Part shown: positions 30,193 to 39,833 of the stretch, in pieces
How positions within the stretch are numbered: position 1 is the stretch's first letter
Layout of the letters: every line of letters starts with the position of its first letter
DNA from: an uncultured bacterium
GTDB taxonomy: Bacteria; Calescibacteriota; Calescibacteriia; Calescibacteriales; Calescibacteriaceae
Length of the DNA: 64,000 nt
NCBI GenBank assembly: GCA_938036315.1
Contig: CALHPK010000009.1
Span: 146,236-210,235 of the forward strand
Direction: 5' to 3'
The notes under the pieces: model-generated
What the model saw: only the letters and a program-made list of their open reading frames with translations
The model's database searches: none
Told to the model about the DNA's origin: nothing
Translations under genes and position numbers: made by a program

Positions 30193-30834
30193 TCAATATA
30201 CACTAAAGCTAATTTGAGTCTTTTCGTCGGGTGTCTTGATATATACCCTACTGTTCAGAATTTGGATCTTACCTTCTCCGACAAAAAATTTCGCTCGGTA
30301 ACTAGCTCCATACCTTGAAACTTCTCTATATATTCTTTTACCTTCGCTATACCACCTTACCTTAAAAAGGTCGCTAAAGGCTATTTTACCAACAATGGTT
30401 TCATCGCACCTTTGAAGCAAAACTTCGTAAATTTTTCCCGCCAGTTTCCTTTTTGATAATACAAAGAGATTTTCTATCTCTCCCGATACATTATCCCAGA
30501 TGAGGATATTCTTCTGCGGGTTGAGATTATATACGATAGCCTTACCGATATCTTGGTAACAATCTAAAATTATCCCCCAACCATCAGCGTTTTCATCGTC
30601 GGAAAGTGACATAAGAAAACCCTGAAGTTCCAAGATACTTCCTTGTTCTATTATATCTATAACTTTGGCCTTCATTATATCCTCCTTTAGCATATTGAAT
30701 ATATAAAGAATCTCTGCAGAACTCCTCTGGATCCTTATAGTCTCAATAAACTTTGAAGAAAAAACCTTCACATAGTAGATGCAAAGGAAAATCAAAGAAG
30801 ATGAGAAAATAATCCCAACAATATTTCCAAACAT
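30193..30834 (-). CDS. Prepilin-like (PilW/GspJ-type) hypothetical protein
   Basis: Single N-terminal hydrophobic helix then QRSSAEILYIFNMLKEDIMKAKVID...; adjacent to second short pseudopilin-like ORF. Confidence 0.4.
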   Translation of the reverse strand: MFGNIVGIIFSSSLIFLCIYYVKVFSSKFIETIRIQRSSAEILYIFNMLKEDIMKAKVIDIIEQGSILELQGFLMSLSDDENADGWGIILDCYQDIGKAIVYNLNPQKNILIWDNVSGEIENLFVLSKRKLAGKIYEVLLQRCDETIVGKIAFSDLFKVRWYSEGKRIYREVSRYGASYRAKFFVGEGKIQILNSRVYIKTPDEKTQISFSVY

Positions 30835-30835
30835 A

Positions 30836-31081
30836 TCAATTTCTCATTTTCTCAATTTTTCCGAATCCGCACATATATCTTTGATCGTCAAAGCTCACCT
30901 CAACTTTCTTATCTTCATAGCACTTGAATTTCAGGAATATCTCAAATCTTACTCCAGTTTCATAAAGTAGCTCTTTCATTATCTTTTCTCTATCTTTTGC
31001 AAGCTTTATGGAAAGTGAAAACAGCAACAGAAATACTGTAGATATTACGATTGCTGTTAGTGTTTCAAGTAGGCTAAGCAT
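30836..31081 (-). CDS. Short pseudopilin-like protein
   Basis: MLSLLETLTAIVISTVFLLLFSLSIKLA resembles the type IV pilin/pseudopilin N-terminal helix with a Glu near position 5. Confidence 0.45.
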   Translation of the reverse strand: MLSLLETLTAIVISTVFLLLFSLSIKLAKDREKIMKELLYETGVRFEIFLKFKCYEDKKVEVSFDDQRYMCGFGKIEKMRN

Positions 31082-31199
31082 ATATAGATTTTAGCCACCT
31101 GCTCAGATCAAAATTCGTTTCTGCACATATAAAAAAATTGAAAAAGCAGAATACAATAAAACCCGCAATAAAATGATAATGTGGGAGGTGTAGATAAAA

Positions 31200-32456
31200 A
31201 TGGAATTTGAAATACCCGAGCATCTCAGACAAATTGTCGAGCTAATAAAGTGGTTTGCCAAAGAGAAATTAAGACCTTTAGGTATTGAATATGACAAAAA
31301 ACAAGAGCCCATCCCACCTGATCACCCATTTTTCAAAGAAGTAAAACAAATGGGGCTAGAGATTGGAACCATAGGAGGAGGTAAAGAAGATGGAGGGACA
31401 GAGTCTGGGAGGATAGCTGAAAGGTTTGGGATACCAAAAGATAAAAGTACTATGTTTGCGACATTATCTATTATAGGAGCCGAGATTCTGGCGTGGGGAG
31501 ACCAGGGCGTTACTATGTCTTTTCCGGGGCCTGGACTTGCCGCTCCTCCTGTGAGAGTTATGGGGACTCCAGAACAGAAAAAGATGTTCTTTGATTTTTT
31601 TAGATCTTCTGAAAGTCCTGCATGGGGAGCATTTGCCCTGACAGAACCCGGAGCTGGTTCTGATGTTGCAAGAATAAGAACAACAGCTAGGAAAGAAGGT
31701 AAGTACTACATACTCAATGGTGAGAAAATGTATATAACAAATGGAGCAAGAGCAGAATGGGTTGTGGTGTTTGCCACTGTTGATCCAAAACTAGGAAGAG
31801 CAGGACACAGGGCATTTCTTGTCAGGAAAGGAACTCCTGGTTTCCGCGTCTCAAGAATAGAAAAGAAGATGGGATTACACGCTTCGGAAACTGCGGGTCT
31901 TGTTTTTGAGGATTGTAAAATTCCAGAAGAACAACTGCTCGGGGGAGAATCTTACTACTCATCAAAGGAAGGATTCAAAGGAGCTATGGAAACTTTCAAT
32001 ATGACGCGCCCAGCTGTTGCCGCAATGGCAATAGGTATAGCTCGCTGTGCATATGAATACACAAGAGATTACTTTTCGGAAAACTACCTCCTGAATAAAG
32101 TATCTATTCTTTCTGCCAAAATAAAAGCTGAACTTGAGAGGATGAAAAGGAAGCTAGACATCGCACGACTGATGTGTCTTCGCGCCGCATACCTTATGGA
32201 TATGAAACAGCCAAACGCCAAAGAAGCCTCCCAGGCTAAAGCTTACGCACCACCGATCGCCCTCGATGTAATTACAAAATGTCTGGACCTACTCGGCGAA
32301 GAAGGAAGTTTAGAATACCATCATCTGGTTCACAAAGCCTACAGAGACATCAAAGTCTTCGACATATTTGAAGGAACCGGACAAGCTCAAAGAATAGTCA
32401 TATCAAAAAGATTGTTCGCAAACAAAGGAAGACCTCCAGAGTGGCTTCATTCATAA
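31200..32456 (+). CDS. Acyl-CoA dehydrogenase
   Basis: WGAFALTEPGAGSDVARIRTTA, YILNGEKMYITNGARAEWVVVFAT, YRDIKVFDIFEGTGQAQRIVISKRLF. Confidence 0.95.
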   Translation: MEFEIPEHLRQIVELIKWFAKEKLRPLGIEYDKKQEPIPPDHPFFKEVKQMGLEIGTIGGGKEDGGTESGRIAERFGIPKDKSTMFATLSIIGAEILAWGDQGVTMSFPGPGLAAPPVRVMGTPEQKKMFFDFFRSSESPAWGAFALTEPGAGSDVARIRTTARKEGKYYILNGEKMYITNGARAEWVVVFATVDPKLGRAGHRAFLVRKGTPGFRVSRIEKKMGLHASETAGLVFEDCKIPEEQLLGGESYYSSKEGFKGAMETFNMTRPAVAAMAIGIARCAYEYTRDYFSENYLLNKVSILSAKIKAELERMKRKLDIARLMCLRAAYLMDMKQPNAKEASQAKAYAPPIALDVITKCLDLLGEEGSLEYHHLVHKAYRDIKVFDIFEGTGQAQRIVISKRLFANKGRPPEWLHS

Positions 32457-32699
32457 ACAATCAAACTTAGATAAAAAAACACCCTTAACCAGCAAATCTA
32501 GTCCACTACAAATAAGGTCAAATCCAAAGTTGTTATCCATTCCATCATATCTACAAAAGCTAAAAGTAAATTCTCAAACAAATAAATTACCTAAAATATC
32601 ACCAACCTAATCAAATTTGGTAAAATAGATGTTAAGAAAAAATAAGTAATAAGTAAACTACTATATTAGAGATTCAGTTAAGGAAAAGGAGGAATACAG

Positions 32700-34319
32700 A
32701 TGACCGAAACATTAGGATTGATCTTTACTTTAATAGAAAAGGATATTAATATCAGCGAAGTCAGTAGAGTAAACCACAAAGAGGTAGGAGTATATCTACT
32801 CCTTGCCCAGTCAAGCGAGGAAGAACAAGGTGAAGAAGATGTCGAAGATATAATCAGGGAACTTGAAAAAGAACAAGAAGGAGGTGGGAAGGGTGAAGAA
32901 GAACAGTTAGAAGAAGAGCAAATGTACCTGCCATATGACTTTGCCGAAAGAGAAGAAAAAATCGACATATTCAAGCTTAGTGGTTACTATAGAGCAAGAA
33001 TCTTTCTCTTCTCCGGGCTCCCGTGGAAATTCGTAAATAATAATCTGCAATACCTAAACCCAAGCTTCGTGCAGTCAAGATTGAGATTAGATCCAACCAT
33101 AAACATCTCACCTTCTCTGAGAATCAGAGGAACAGCAGATCTCCTTGATGATATAATTTGGGGAACAAAAATCTTGGGCTCAACAGGAATGGGAGAGGAG
33201 GTATGTCCAACCTACAGCAATGGTGAAAATATATTCTGCGAATTCCCCCCAGAACCTCGCCCATCAAGAAGTATTGTGATAAAAAGATTCTGGGGAGAAA
33301 TTAATAACCTTTTAGCTTTGCCTGTGAGTTTCAAGATCGGAAGACAACCAGTCCACTATGGGCTGGGAATTTTCTTCAACGATGGAAACGGCTTTAGGAA
33401 TATCTGGGGAGACTCACACTTTGAATCAACAAGGGATAGAGTTTCAGTCAGTCTGAAGATATCTGACAGAGTCGAAGGAGAAATAGGTCTTGATTTCTTA
33501 CTATCTGAGCTTGACAGAGGTGAAAACTATGTAAGCCCATTCTTACTTCCAAAATTTGGCACAGATCTCATAGAGATCTCCGCATATCTGGGAGCAATGT
33601 ATACAACCTCACGAAGAACTGAAATATACTTTATTCTCCCTTATGTAAGCGTAACCCCCCTGCATGACCTGAAACTTGAGCTTGAAGGAAACGTCATAAC
33701 TGGAAATACAGATATGCCCCCAGTATTTGGAGACTTCCTGAGATATAGGATATTTGCTTGGAACCTGGCAGGGAGAATAAAGTGGGAACCCGGACTCGTT
33801 CGGCTCATACTTGACGGGGGATTTGCAAGCGGAGACGATAACCCTCAGGACCAGAAAATAACCTCAATACCTATGAATCCAGATTATAACGTGGGATTCA
33901 TCTTGTACGAAGATGTCCTGGCAAGACACACACTTTTTATCGCTAAAGAAATAGAAACTTCGCTACCTGGAAAGGGAAAGTACTATCTTTCCAAAGGTGG
34001 AGTTGCAGGTTCGTACTACATTATGCCAACGGTGGGATTGTTCCCATTCGAATCAGTTGGAACGTACCTTAGTGTTCTTGTAGCATTCTCAAATCAGAAA
34101 ATGCTTATTAACCCTGCTACCGGTCAAAGCCTGTACGGCAAAGAAGCTAAAAAAGGGCTTGAAGGAGTTGAAATAGACTGGGGAATTAAAGTTGGTACTG
34201 AAAACTTTGATTTTGGTGTCCAGCTTGGCTACTTAATTCTTGGGGATGCTTTAAGATCGGCACTACCATCAGCTAAAAATACTTTCAAGACCCAGTTGAG
34301 GTTCACATATATGTTCTGA
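32700..34319 (+). CDS. Outer-membrane beta-barrel-like protein (TIGR04551-like)
   Basis: FKLSGYYRARIFLFSGLPW...RLRLDPTINISPSLRIRGTADLLDDIIWG...VSFKIGRQPVHYGLGIFFNDGNG...; alternating beta-strand pattern; terminal Phe (LRFTYMF). Confidence 0.6.
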   Translation: MTETLGLIFTLIEKDINISEVSRVNHKEVGVYLLLAQSSEEEQGEEDVEDIIRELEKEQEGGGKGEEEQLEEEQMYLPYDFAEREEKIDIFKLSGYYRARIFLFSGLPWKFVNNNLQYLNPSFVQSRLRLDPTINISPSLRIRGTADLLDDIIWGTKILGSTGMGEEVCPTYSNGENIFCEFPPEPRPSRSIVIKRFWGEINNLLALPVSFKIGRQPVHYGLGIFFNDGNGFRNIWGDSHFESTRDRVSVSLKISDRVEGEIGLDFLLSELDRGENYVSPFLLPKFGTDLIEISAYLGAMYTTSRRTEIYFILPYVSVTPLHDLKLELEGNVITGNTDMPPVFGDFLRYRIFAWNLAGRIKWEPGLVRLILDGGFASGDDNPQDQKITSIPMNPDYNVGFILYEDVLARHTLFIAKEIETSLPGKGKYYLSKGGVAGSYYIMPTVGLFPFESVGTYLSVLVAFSNQKMLINPATGQSLYGKEAKKGLEGVEIDWGIKVGTENFDFGVQLGYLILGDALRSALPSAKNTFKTQLRFTYMF

Positions 34320-34741
34320 TGCAGAAGAAAGAAAGGACAGTAAAGGTCAAATCTATTTTCCTTTATGATATCGATGGTATCTTCAAATCAGTTCCATTGT
34401 CTAGATTCCAATCTATTTTTTCAAATTTTTTAAATAAAAATGAAAAATTAGACTTTCTCTTATTTGGCAGACCTCCTGTAAAAGTATTGAAGCTCTTGGA
34501 TGAACAGAAGACTTTTAATCTAAGATCCGAGATAAATTATTTAGGATTAGATATTTATATAACTCTAGAAGATATTGGGGCAGAAACTTACGATGATTAC
34601 ATGCTTTCCTTGCCCAAAAAAGAATATATTCCACTTCTTGTCTTTGTGAGAACTTTTGATCAGACAAAAGCAATTCTCTTTACCGAAGACGGAGTATTCG
34701 GGGATAAAAGCTATCTGAAATTCTTTGTGCGAAAAGACTAA
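34319..34741 (+). CDS. Hypothetical protein, overlapping start with preceding barrel gene
   Basis: 140-aa ORF; TGATG stop/start overlap. Confidence 0.6.
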   Translation: MQKKERTVKVKSIFLYDIDGIFKSVPLSRFQSIFSNFLNKNEKLDFLLFGRPPVKVLKLLDEQKTFNLRSEINYLGLDIYITLEDIGAETYDDYMLSLPKKEYIPLLVFVRTFDQTKAILFTEDGVFGDKSYLKFFVRKD

Positions 34742-35934
34742 TCTAATTTACACTCAGTAAACATAGAAAAATCCTCATTTAAAAATGCGATAATCTCCTC
34801 CTCGTCTACAATACCAAGTATTTTTCCTATAAATTTCCCTTTGTGGAAAAAGAGAGTTTCGGGGAGTCCATCTGGATCATAGTCAAAGCCTATATCTGAA
34901 AGCATAAAAACTGGAAAACTAACCTTGATTTCTTTTTCTAAGAATTTTAGGATCTCAGAAACTTCTGCGTCACTGTAAGCTATCCCTATTATGGTAAGCT
35001 GAGGATATTTTTTGATCATTTGATTGAAATCTACAAGTTCTTTCTTACAAGGTGGACAGTATATCGAGAAAAAGTTTACTATCATGAAATCGCCGTAGGA
35101 TGGCATAAGACCATTTATTGGATCTGCCTTTAGCAGATTAGGTACAATCTCTTCAAGGTTAGGAACTTTTGCAGATTGTGCAGCATGATAGAGTTTTTTC
35201 TTGCTCATCAAAAAATCTTCTATGGGAGAGATGGAAATTGAAAAGGAGTTAAGTACAGATATTCTTTGAGTTATGAAAAGAATGGCGATCAGAATTAGTA
35301 GAATTCCAGATACTAATTCAAAAGCTCTTAGATGTTTTTTAACCTTTGCGAAGAGAGAAAGGAATTGGGCAATAAAGACTGAAGATATGAGGAATGGGAC
35401 TCCAAGCCCTATAGAAAACACAAAAAGGAGCACTGCCCCCTCAAGCAGGGTTTCCTCAGAAGCAGCAAGGGTCAAGATTCCAGCAAGAATCGGTCCTATG
35501 CAAGGTGACCAACCAAAAGCAAAGAAAAAACCTAACAGGAAAATGATGAATTCCCTCGGAAATTTCTCAGTCTCCCCAAGCTTCATCCTAAACTCTCGAG
35601 TTAGGAAAGGAATTTTCAAAATTCCTGTGAGGTGTAACCCAAGGAAAAGAAGAATGATTCCTGCAGCTATCGAGAATTCCTTTTTAAAAGATTTTAAAAC
35701 TGTACCTATAAAGCTTGCAGAAACTCCAAGTGACGTGAAAGCTATCGAGAATCCAAGAATAAAAAATAAAGATTTAAAGAGACCTGACAGAACAATTCCA
35801 CTTTTCCCCCCACTCTTAAATTCATCAATAGAAACTCCAGTTATGAGAATAAGATATGAAGGTATTAAAGGGAAAAAGCATGGAGAGAAGAAACTCAAAA
35901 GTCCACCTAAAAACGCCAATGCTAAATTCCCCAT
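34738..35934 (-). CDS. CcdA-type cytochrome c biogenesis membrane domain fused to thioredoxin-like domain (DsbD-like)
   Basis: LLSFFSPCFFPLIPSYLILITG, FAFGWSPCIGPILAGILTLA; C-terminal VNFFSIYCPPCKKELVDFNQMIKKY...GLPETLFFHKGKFIGK. Confidence 0.9.
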   Translation of the reverse strand: MGNLALAFLGGLLSFFSPCFFPLIPSYLILITGVSIDEFKSGGKSGIVLSGLFKSLFFILGFSIAFTSLGVSASFIGTVLKSFKKEFSIAAGIILLFLGLHLTGILKIPFLTREFRMKLGETEKFPREFIIFLLGFFFAFGWSPCIGPILAGILTLAASEETLLEGAVLLFVFSIGLGVPFLISSVFIAQFLSLFAKVKKHLRAFELVSGILLILIAILFITQRISVLNSFSISISPIEDFLMSKKKLYHAAQSAKVPNLEEIVPNLLKADPINGLMPSYGDFMIVNFFSIYCPPCKKELVDFNQMIKKYPQLTIIGIAYSDAEVSEILKFLEKEIKVSFPVFMLSDIGFDYDPDGLPETLFFHKGKFIGKILGIVDEEEIIAFLNEDFSMFTECKLD

Positions 35935-35992
35935 AAATAACTATTTTATACACCAAAAGCATTGAATCTAATATTTACGTAAAGTTGAAAAA

Positions 35993-36082
35993 ATGTGTCC
36001 GAATTGTGAGAAGAAAGATTGTGTATACTTCATCTTTGCAATCTTTACGACCTCTGATCTATTATTTATTTATTTTATCTAA
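35993..36082 (+). CDS. Candidate small ORF, MCPNCEKKDCVYFIFAIFTTSDLLFIYFI
   Basis: ATG TGT CCG AAT TGT GAG AAG AAA GAT TGT ... ATC TAA; three Cys then hydrophobic tail; no strong RBS. Confidence 0.2.
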   Translation: MCPNCEKKDCVYFIFAIFTTSDLLFIYFI

Positions 36083-36236
36083 AACATTACGTTTAAAAAT
36101 GTCAGTGAAATGTAATAATAAAATCTTGATCGCTTTTAGCGATAGGTAGATATAGTTTAGCAGGTGAAAATATCGGGGATTATCCATCACATCCTTTTCA
36201 AGAAGAACAAATAGCAATTAATTAAATTATTCAAGA

Positions 36237-36338
36237 ATGAGGAAAAGATTAAGAGAGAAGATAGAAAGGAAGGCAATAAAAGAAGAGATGATAAAAATAA
36301 AAAAAGAAAAGAAAACAAAAGAGAAAAGCTGGAAATGA
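36237..36338 (+). CDS. Candidate small Lys/Arg/Glu-rich ORF, MRKRLREKIERKAIKEEMIKIKKEKKTKEKSWK, immediately upstream of the radical SAM gene
   Basis: ATG at 36237, TGA at 36336-36338; the radical SAM GTG start is at 36342. Confidence 0.3.
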   Translation: MRKRLREKIERKAIKEEMIKIKKEKKTKEKSWK

Positions 36339-36341
36339 TAT

Positions 36342-37436
36342 GTGAAAGAAAATATACACTTTAAAGGTGGGAGGAAAAACCAGATGAAGAATATCTCTTA
36401 TTCTATTGAATTTAGGAGGAGGATGTTTGTTCTCCGTAGACTTTTACCCTTTGATTCGCCTTCTCTTCTGTTGAAGAGATTTAAAAATTTATTGACGTCC
36501 TTTATGGCTTGGAAGTATGGCATACACATTGGGGTAGCTAAACCTTGTACCTTGCAGATTGAACCTGTCCGAGGTTGTAATCTAAATTGTATAACGTGCA
36601 GAGCTGGAGAGCTCGAGAAAAAATTCCTATCATTTGAGGATTTCAAAAGAATTCTAAACTTTTTTCAAGAAGCTTTCATTGTGTTCCTTAACTACGGCGG
36701 AGAGCCTTTTCTATCAAGGGATATTCTGGATATGGTAAAATATGCAAGCTACGAAAGAAAAATGATAGTACACCTTTTTTCAAACTTTACAATCTTACCC
36801 GAGCCAAGAGATGTTATAAACTCAGGAATATACGAAATACACGCTTCGATAGATACATTTAATCCAGAGAAATTTTCAAAGATAAGAATTAACGGCGACT
36901 TGAACAAAGTCACCTCTAACCTCAAAAAACTTGTAGAAGAAAGACGAAAGCAAGGAAAAGTTTTACCCATAATAAGCATAAATGTTGTCACTATGAAGGA
37001 AACTATTGAAGATGCTGAAGATATAATTGAGAACGCGACAAAAATAGGAGTCGATAGAGTTGAGTTTAGCAGAGCTTTCCTCAGATACGGGATCAATCCA
37101 GAAATCAACTTGCCAGATAAAAGAGATATAGGTCAGTACATTAGACTTAAGCAGAAATACTCTGACAGAATCGAAGTTTTACTTCACAATTTCGAATTTG
37201 GTGATAAACACACCCCCGGATTCTGTCACTACGCATATTTTATGGGAATGATTAGCATAGAGGGATATTTTTTCCCGTGCTGTATGATGTATGCCTTTTT
37301 TGACCCTAACTCAAGGTTTGGGAACGTATTTGAGGATACATCTGAAATACTTGAGAGGCGAAGGGACTTCATTATGAACTTTAGAAAAACGAAACCATCT
37401 CCTTGTTTATCCTGCCACTTATATTACAGACCTTAG
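36342..37436 (+). CDS. Radical SAM protein with SPASM-like C-terminal domain
   Basis: EPVRGCNLNCITCRAG (CxxxCxxC), LNYGGEPFLS, C-terminal FCHYAYFMGMISIEGYFFPCCMMY...GNVFEDTSEILE...PSPCLSCHLYYRP. Confidence 0.9.
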   Translation: MKENIHFKGGRKNQMKNISYSIEFRRRMFVLRRLLPFDSPSLLLKRFKNLLTSFMAWKYGIHIGVAKPCTLQIEPVRGCNLNCITCRAGELEKKFLSFEDFKRILNFFQEAFIVFLNYGGEPFLSRDILDMVKYASYERKMIVHLFSNFTILPEPRDVINSGIYEIHASIDTFNPEKFSKIRINGDLNKVTSNLKKLVEERRKQGKVLPIISINVVTMKETIEDAEDIIENATKIGVDRVEFSRAFLRYGINPEINLPDKRDIGQYIRLKQKYSDRIEVLLHNFEFGDKHTPGFCHYAYFMGMISIEGYFFPCCMMYAFFDPNSRFGNVFEDTSEILERRRDFIMNFRKTKPSPCLSCHLYYRP

Positions 37437-37503
37437 AATTTTAAGACCTTTACTATTCAAAACTTCGGAGTTTTCCGAATAGAAATTTTAAAATTAAATT
37501 ATT

Positions 37504-37839
37504 ATGAAAATAGAAGCAAGTATTGATAAATTCCCAAGTTCTGAAATTGTCGATAAGATTTTCCAAGATAAAACAAAGGAGATAATAAGTGGGGTTAGGC
37601 TTCCGGAGAAGGTAGAAAAAGTAAGTTTCTGGGCAGAACTCGGTAAAGCCCTAAAAACTGTCTCGGAGGCTCGAAGGGAAGCCAACGAAAAGTCAATAAA
37701 AATGATTCTCGGAGAGACTCAGGATATCCACGATGTGATGATAGCAAGAGAAAAAGCAGAAACTCTATTCCAACTCTTCCTTGAGGTAAGAAATAGAGTA
37801 GTTCAGGCCTTTGAAAACATAATGAGGATGCAGTTTTAA
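37504..37839 (+). CDS. fliE: Flagellar hook-basal body complex protein FliE
   Basis: GETQDIHDVMIAREKAETLFQLFLEVRNRVVQAFENIMRMQF C-terminal FliE signature; immediately upstream of fliF. Confidence 0.93.
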   Translation: MKIEASIDKFPSSEIVDKIFQDKTKEIISGVRLPEKVEKVSFWAELGKALKTVSEARREANEKSIKMILGETQDIHDVMIAREKAETLFQLFLEVRNRVVQAFENIMRMQF

Positions 37840-37841
37840 CT

Positions 37842-39833
37842 ATGAGAGGAGTTGACATAATAGAGAGAATAAGTTCTTATGTGAGAAGGATTCCACTTCC
37901 GATACTAATTGGGGCTGCTGTAGTCTTTCTAATAACAGCAGTAGCTCTCACCGCATTTCAGTTTGCCAGGGGGAAAAAACAGGAAATAAAGTGGGGGATC
38001 TTATACACTGATCTGAAACCCGTGGACTTATCAAAAATAGTAGATGAACTTGAAAGAATGAAAATTCCTTATAGAGTTTCGGAAAGCGCCGACACCATCT
38101 TTGTACCTCAGGAGCTTATCCCGGATATAAGGAATTCACTTGCTGTCAAAGGGCTACCTCAAGAGAGAGCTGGCTTGGAAATCTTCGAAAAACCAAAATT
38201 CGGACTTACTGACTTTATGCAAAGAGTAAATTACCAAAGAGCAGTTCAAGGGGAAATAGAAAGAACAATATCAAAAATAGATTGTGTAGAAAATGCAAGG
38301 GTTCACATTGCGTTCCCTGAAAAAAAGCTTTTTACGGAGCAAGAGAAAGAACCAACTGCATCTGTTATGCTATGGCTTACCCCAGGATGTTCAGTCTCTC
38401 CAGCTGCTATCAAGGGAATAGTCCACTTAGTTTCATTTGCTGTTGAAGGTCTCAGGCTAGAAAATATTACCGTGGTAGACCAGAGAGGGAGAATACTAAA
38501 CAGAAGGCCTGAAGAGGAAGAAAAACTCTCCGCTGTTGAAGTGAGCCAGGCACAAATTGAGATCAAAAAAAGCTTTGAAAAAACCCTTGAACAGAGGATT
38601 ACAGAACTTCTTGAGAAGAGTGTCGGTAATGGTAAGGTCGGAGTGAAAGTGGATGCAGAATTTGACTTCACTAAGGTCAAGAGAGTGTCGGAAAGATACG
38701 ATCCATATGAGACCGCTGTAAGAAGCGAACAGCTGATAAACGAAAGATTCAAGGGAGTCGGAGCAGTACCTGTTGGTCCGCCTGGTACAAGGCCAAATGT
38801 TCCCCCAGAGATTGGTATAGAACCGCTCCCAGGAAAATCTGAATATGAGAGAGAGGAGAGAATAAGAAACTATGAGATATCAAAGGTTGTAGAACATGTT
38901 GAAGAACAGGTAGGAGATTTGAAGAGGATTTCAGTTGCGGTTATGGTAGATGGGCAGTATCGGGTTGAGTGGCATAACGGGAAGCCTTTTATAAAATTCA
39001 TACCAATGCCTGAAGATCAGCTTGAAAAGTTGAGGCAATTTGTTGTTTCAGCGGTTGGGCTTTTACCTCAGAGAGGGGATCAGGTTTCAGTAGTTTCTGT
39101 CCCATTCGAAGCTTCGCTGAGATATGCTGAGAGACTTGCTATGTTTGAGCTTCATGAATTAGGGAAAGAGCGGGCAAGTATGTACAAGTGGATTGCCATA
39201 GCAGCGATAGGCCTCTTCGTATCTATGTATCTGATATTTAAAAAGCTCTTTGAGAGAAGATTGCCACAGGAAGTCGAAGTAGTCATTCCGAAATTTGAAA
39301 AAGCACCGCCCGAGAAATATGAAATTCCAGTTGCTGTCGAGGTAGTTTCTCCGCCGGCATTAACAGTTGAGGCTCCCGCTCAACCACCCCCAGCAATTGA
39401 AATCATCTCCCCACCAGTAATTGAAGTTCCAGCTCCTCCACCTCCTATAGAGATAGTTCCCCCACCACCAGCAGAAGTAGTAGCTCCATCCCCGCCAGTT
39501 GAGGAGAGAATACCGGTTATAGAAAAACCTCCAGTTGAGGAAAGAATACCAGAAGAAGTAGTTGAAGTTCCTCCGCCTCCTGTTCCGGAAAAGCCACCTT
39601 TTATAGAAGTTCCACCGCCTGCACCTGAAAAGCCCATAGTTATTGAAGAAAAGCCACCACAAATCGAGTTGGCTCCACCACCTACCTTTGAAATACCCAA
39701 GATAGAAATTGCTGCTCCCCCACCGCTTCCAGAGGAAGATGTAGAAACAGTCGCTACCGTATCACGTGAAATTGTATCATCAAATATAGATATTGCTTTA
39801 TCTGTGATAAAAAAGTGGCTATCTGAGAAGTAA
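37842..39833 (+). CDS. fliF: Flagellar MS-ring protein FliF with extended Pro-rich linker
   Basis: WGILYTDLKPVDLSKIVDELERMKIPYRVSESADTIFVPQE...GLPQERAGLEIFEKPKFGLTDFMQRVNYQRAVQGEIERTIS...RISVAVMVDG; second TM; Pro-rich segment; terminal helix VSREIVSSNIDIALSVIKKWLSEK. Confidence 0.96.
   Translation: MRGVDIIERISSYVRRIPLPILIGAAVVFLITAVALTAFQFARGKKQEIKWGILYTDLKPVDLSKIVDELERMKIPYRVSESADTIFVPQELIPDIRNSLAVKGLPQERAGLEIFEKPKFGLTDFMQRVNYQRAVQGEIERTISKIDCVENARVHIAFPEKKLFTEQEKEPTASVMLWLTPGCSVSPAAIKGIVHLVSFAVEGLRLENITVVDQRGRILNRRPEEEEKLSAVEVSQAQIEIKKSFEKTLEQRITELLEKSVGNGKVGVKVDAEFDFTKVKRVSERYDPYETAVRSEQLINERFKGVGAVPVGPPGTRPNVPPEIGIEPLPGKSEYEREERIRNYEISKVVEHVEEQVGDLKRISVAVMVDGQYRVEWHNGKPFIKFIPMPEDQLEKLRQFVVSAVGLLPQRGDQVSVVSVPFEASLRYAERLAMFELHELGKERASMYKWIAIAAIGLFVSMYLIFKKLFERRLPQEVEVVIPKFEKAPPEKYEIPVAVEVVSPPALTVEAPAQPPPAIEIISPPVIEVPAPPPPIEIVPPPPAEVVAPSPPVEERIPVIEKPPVEERIPEEVVEVPPPPVPEKPPFIEVPPPAPEKPIVIEEKPPQIELAPPPTFEIPKIEIAAPPPLPEEDVETVATVSREIVSSNIDIALSVIKKWLSEK

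Noticed and set aside
37455-37480. Hairpin AAAACT-TCGG-AGTTTT between radical SAM and fliE as a terminator
   Set aside because: No U-tract downstream; left unassigned.
39360-39700. Gly/Ser- and Trp/Tyr-rich minus-strand ORFs
   Set aside because: Antisense readings of the Pro-rich FliF linker.
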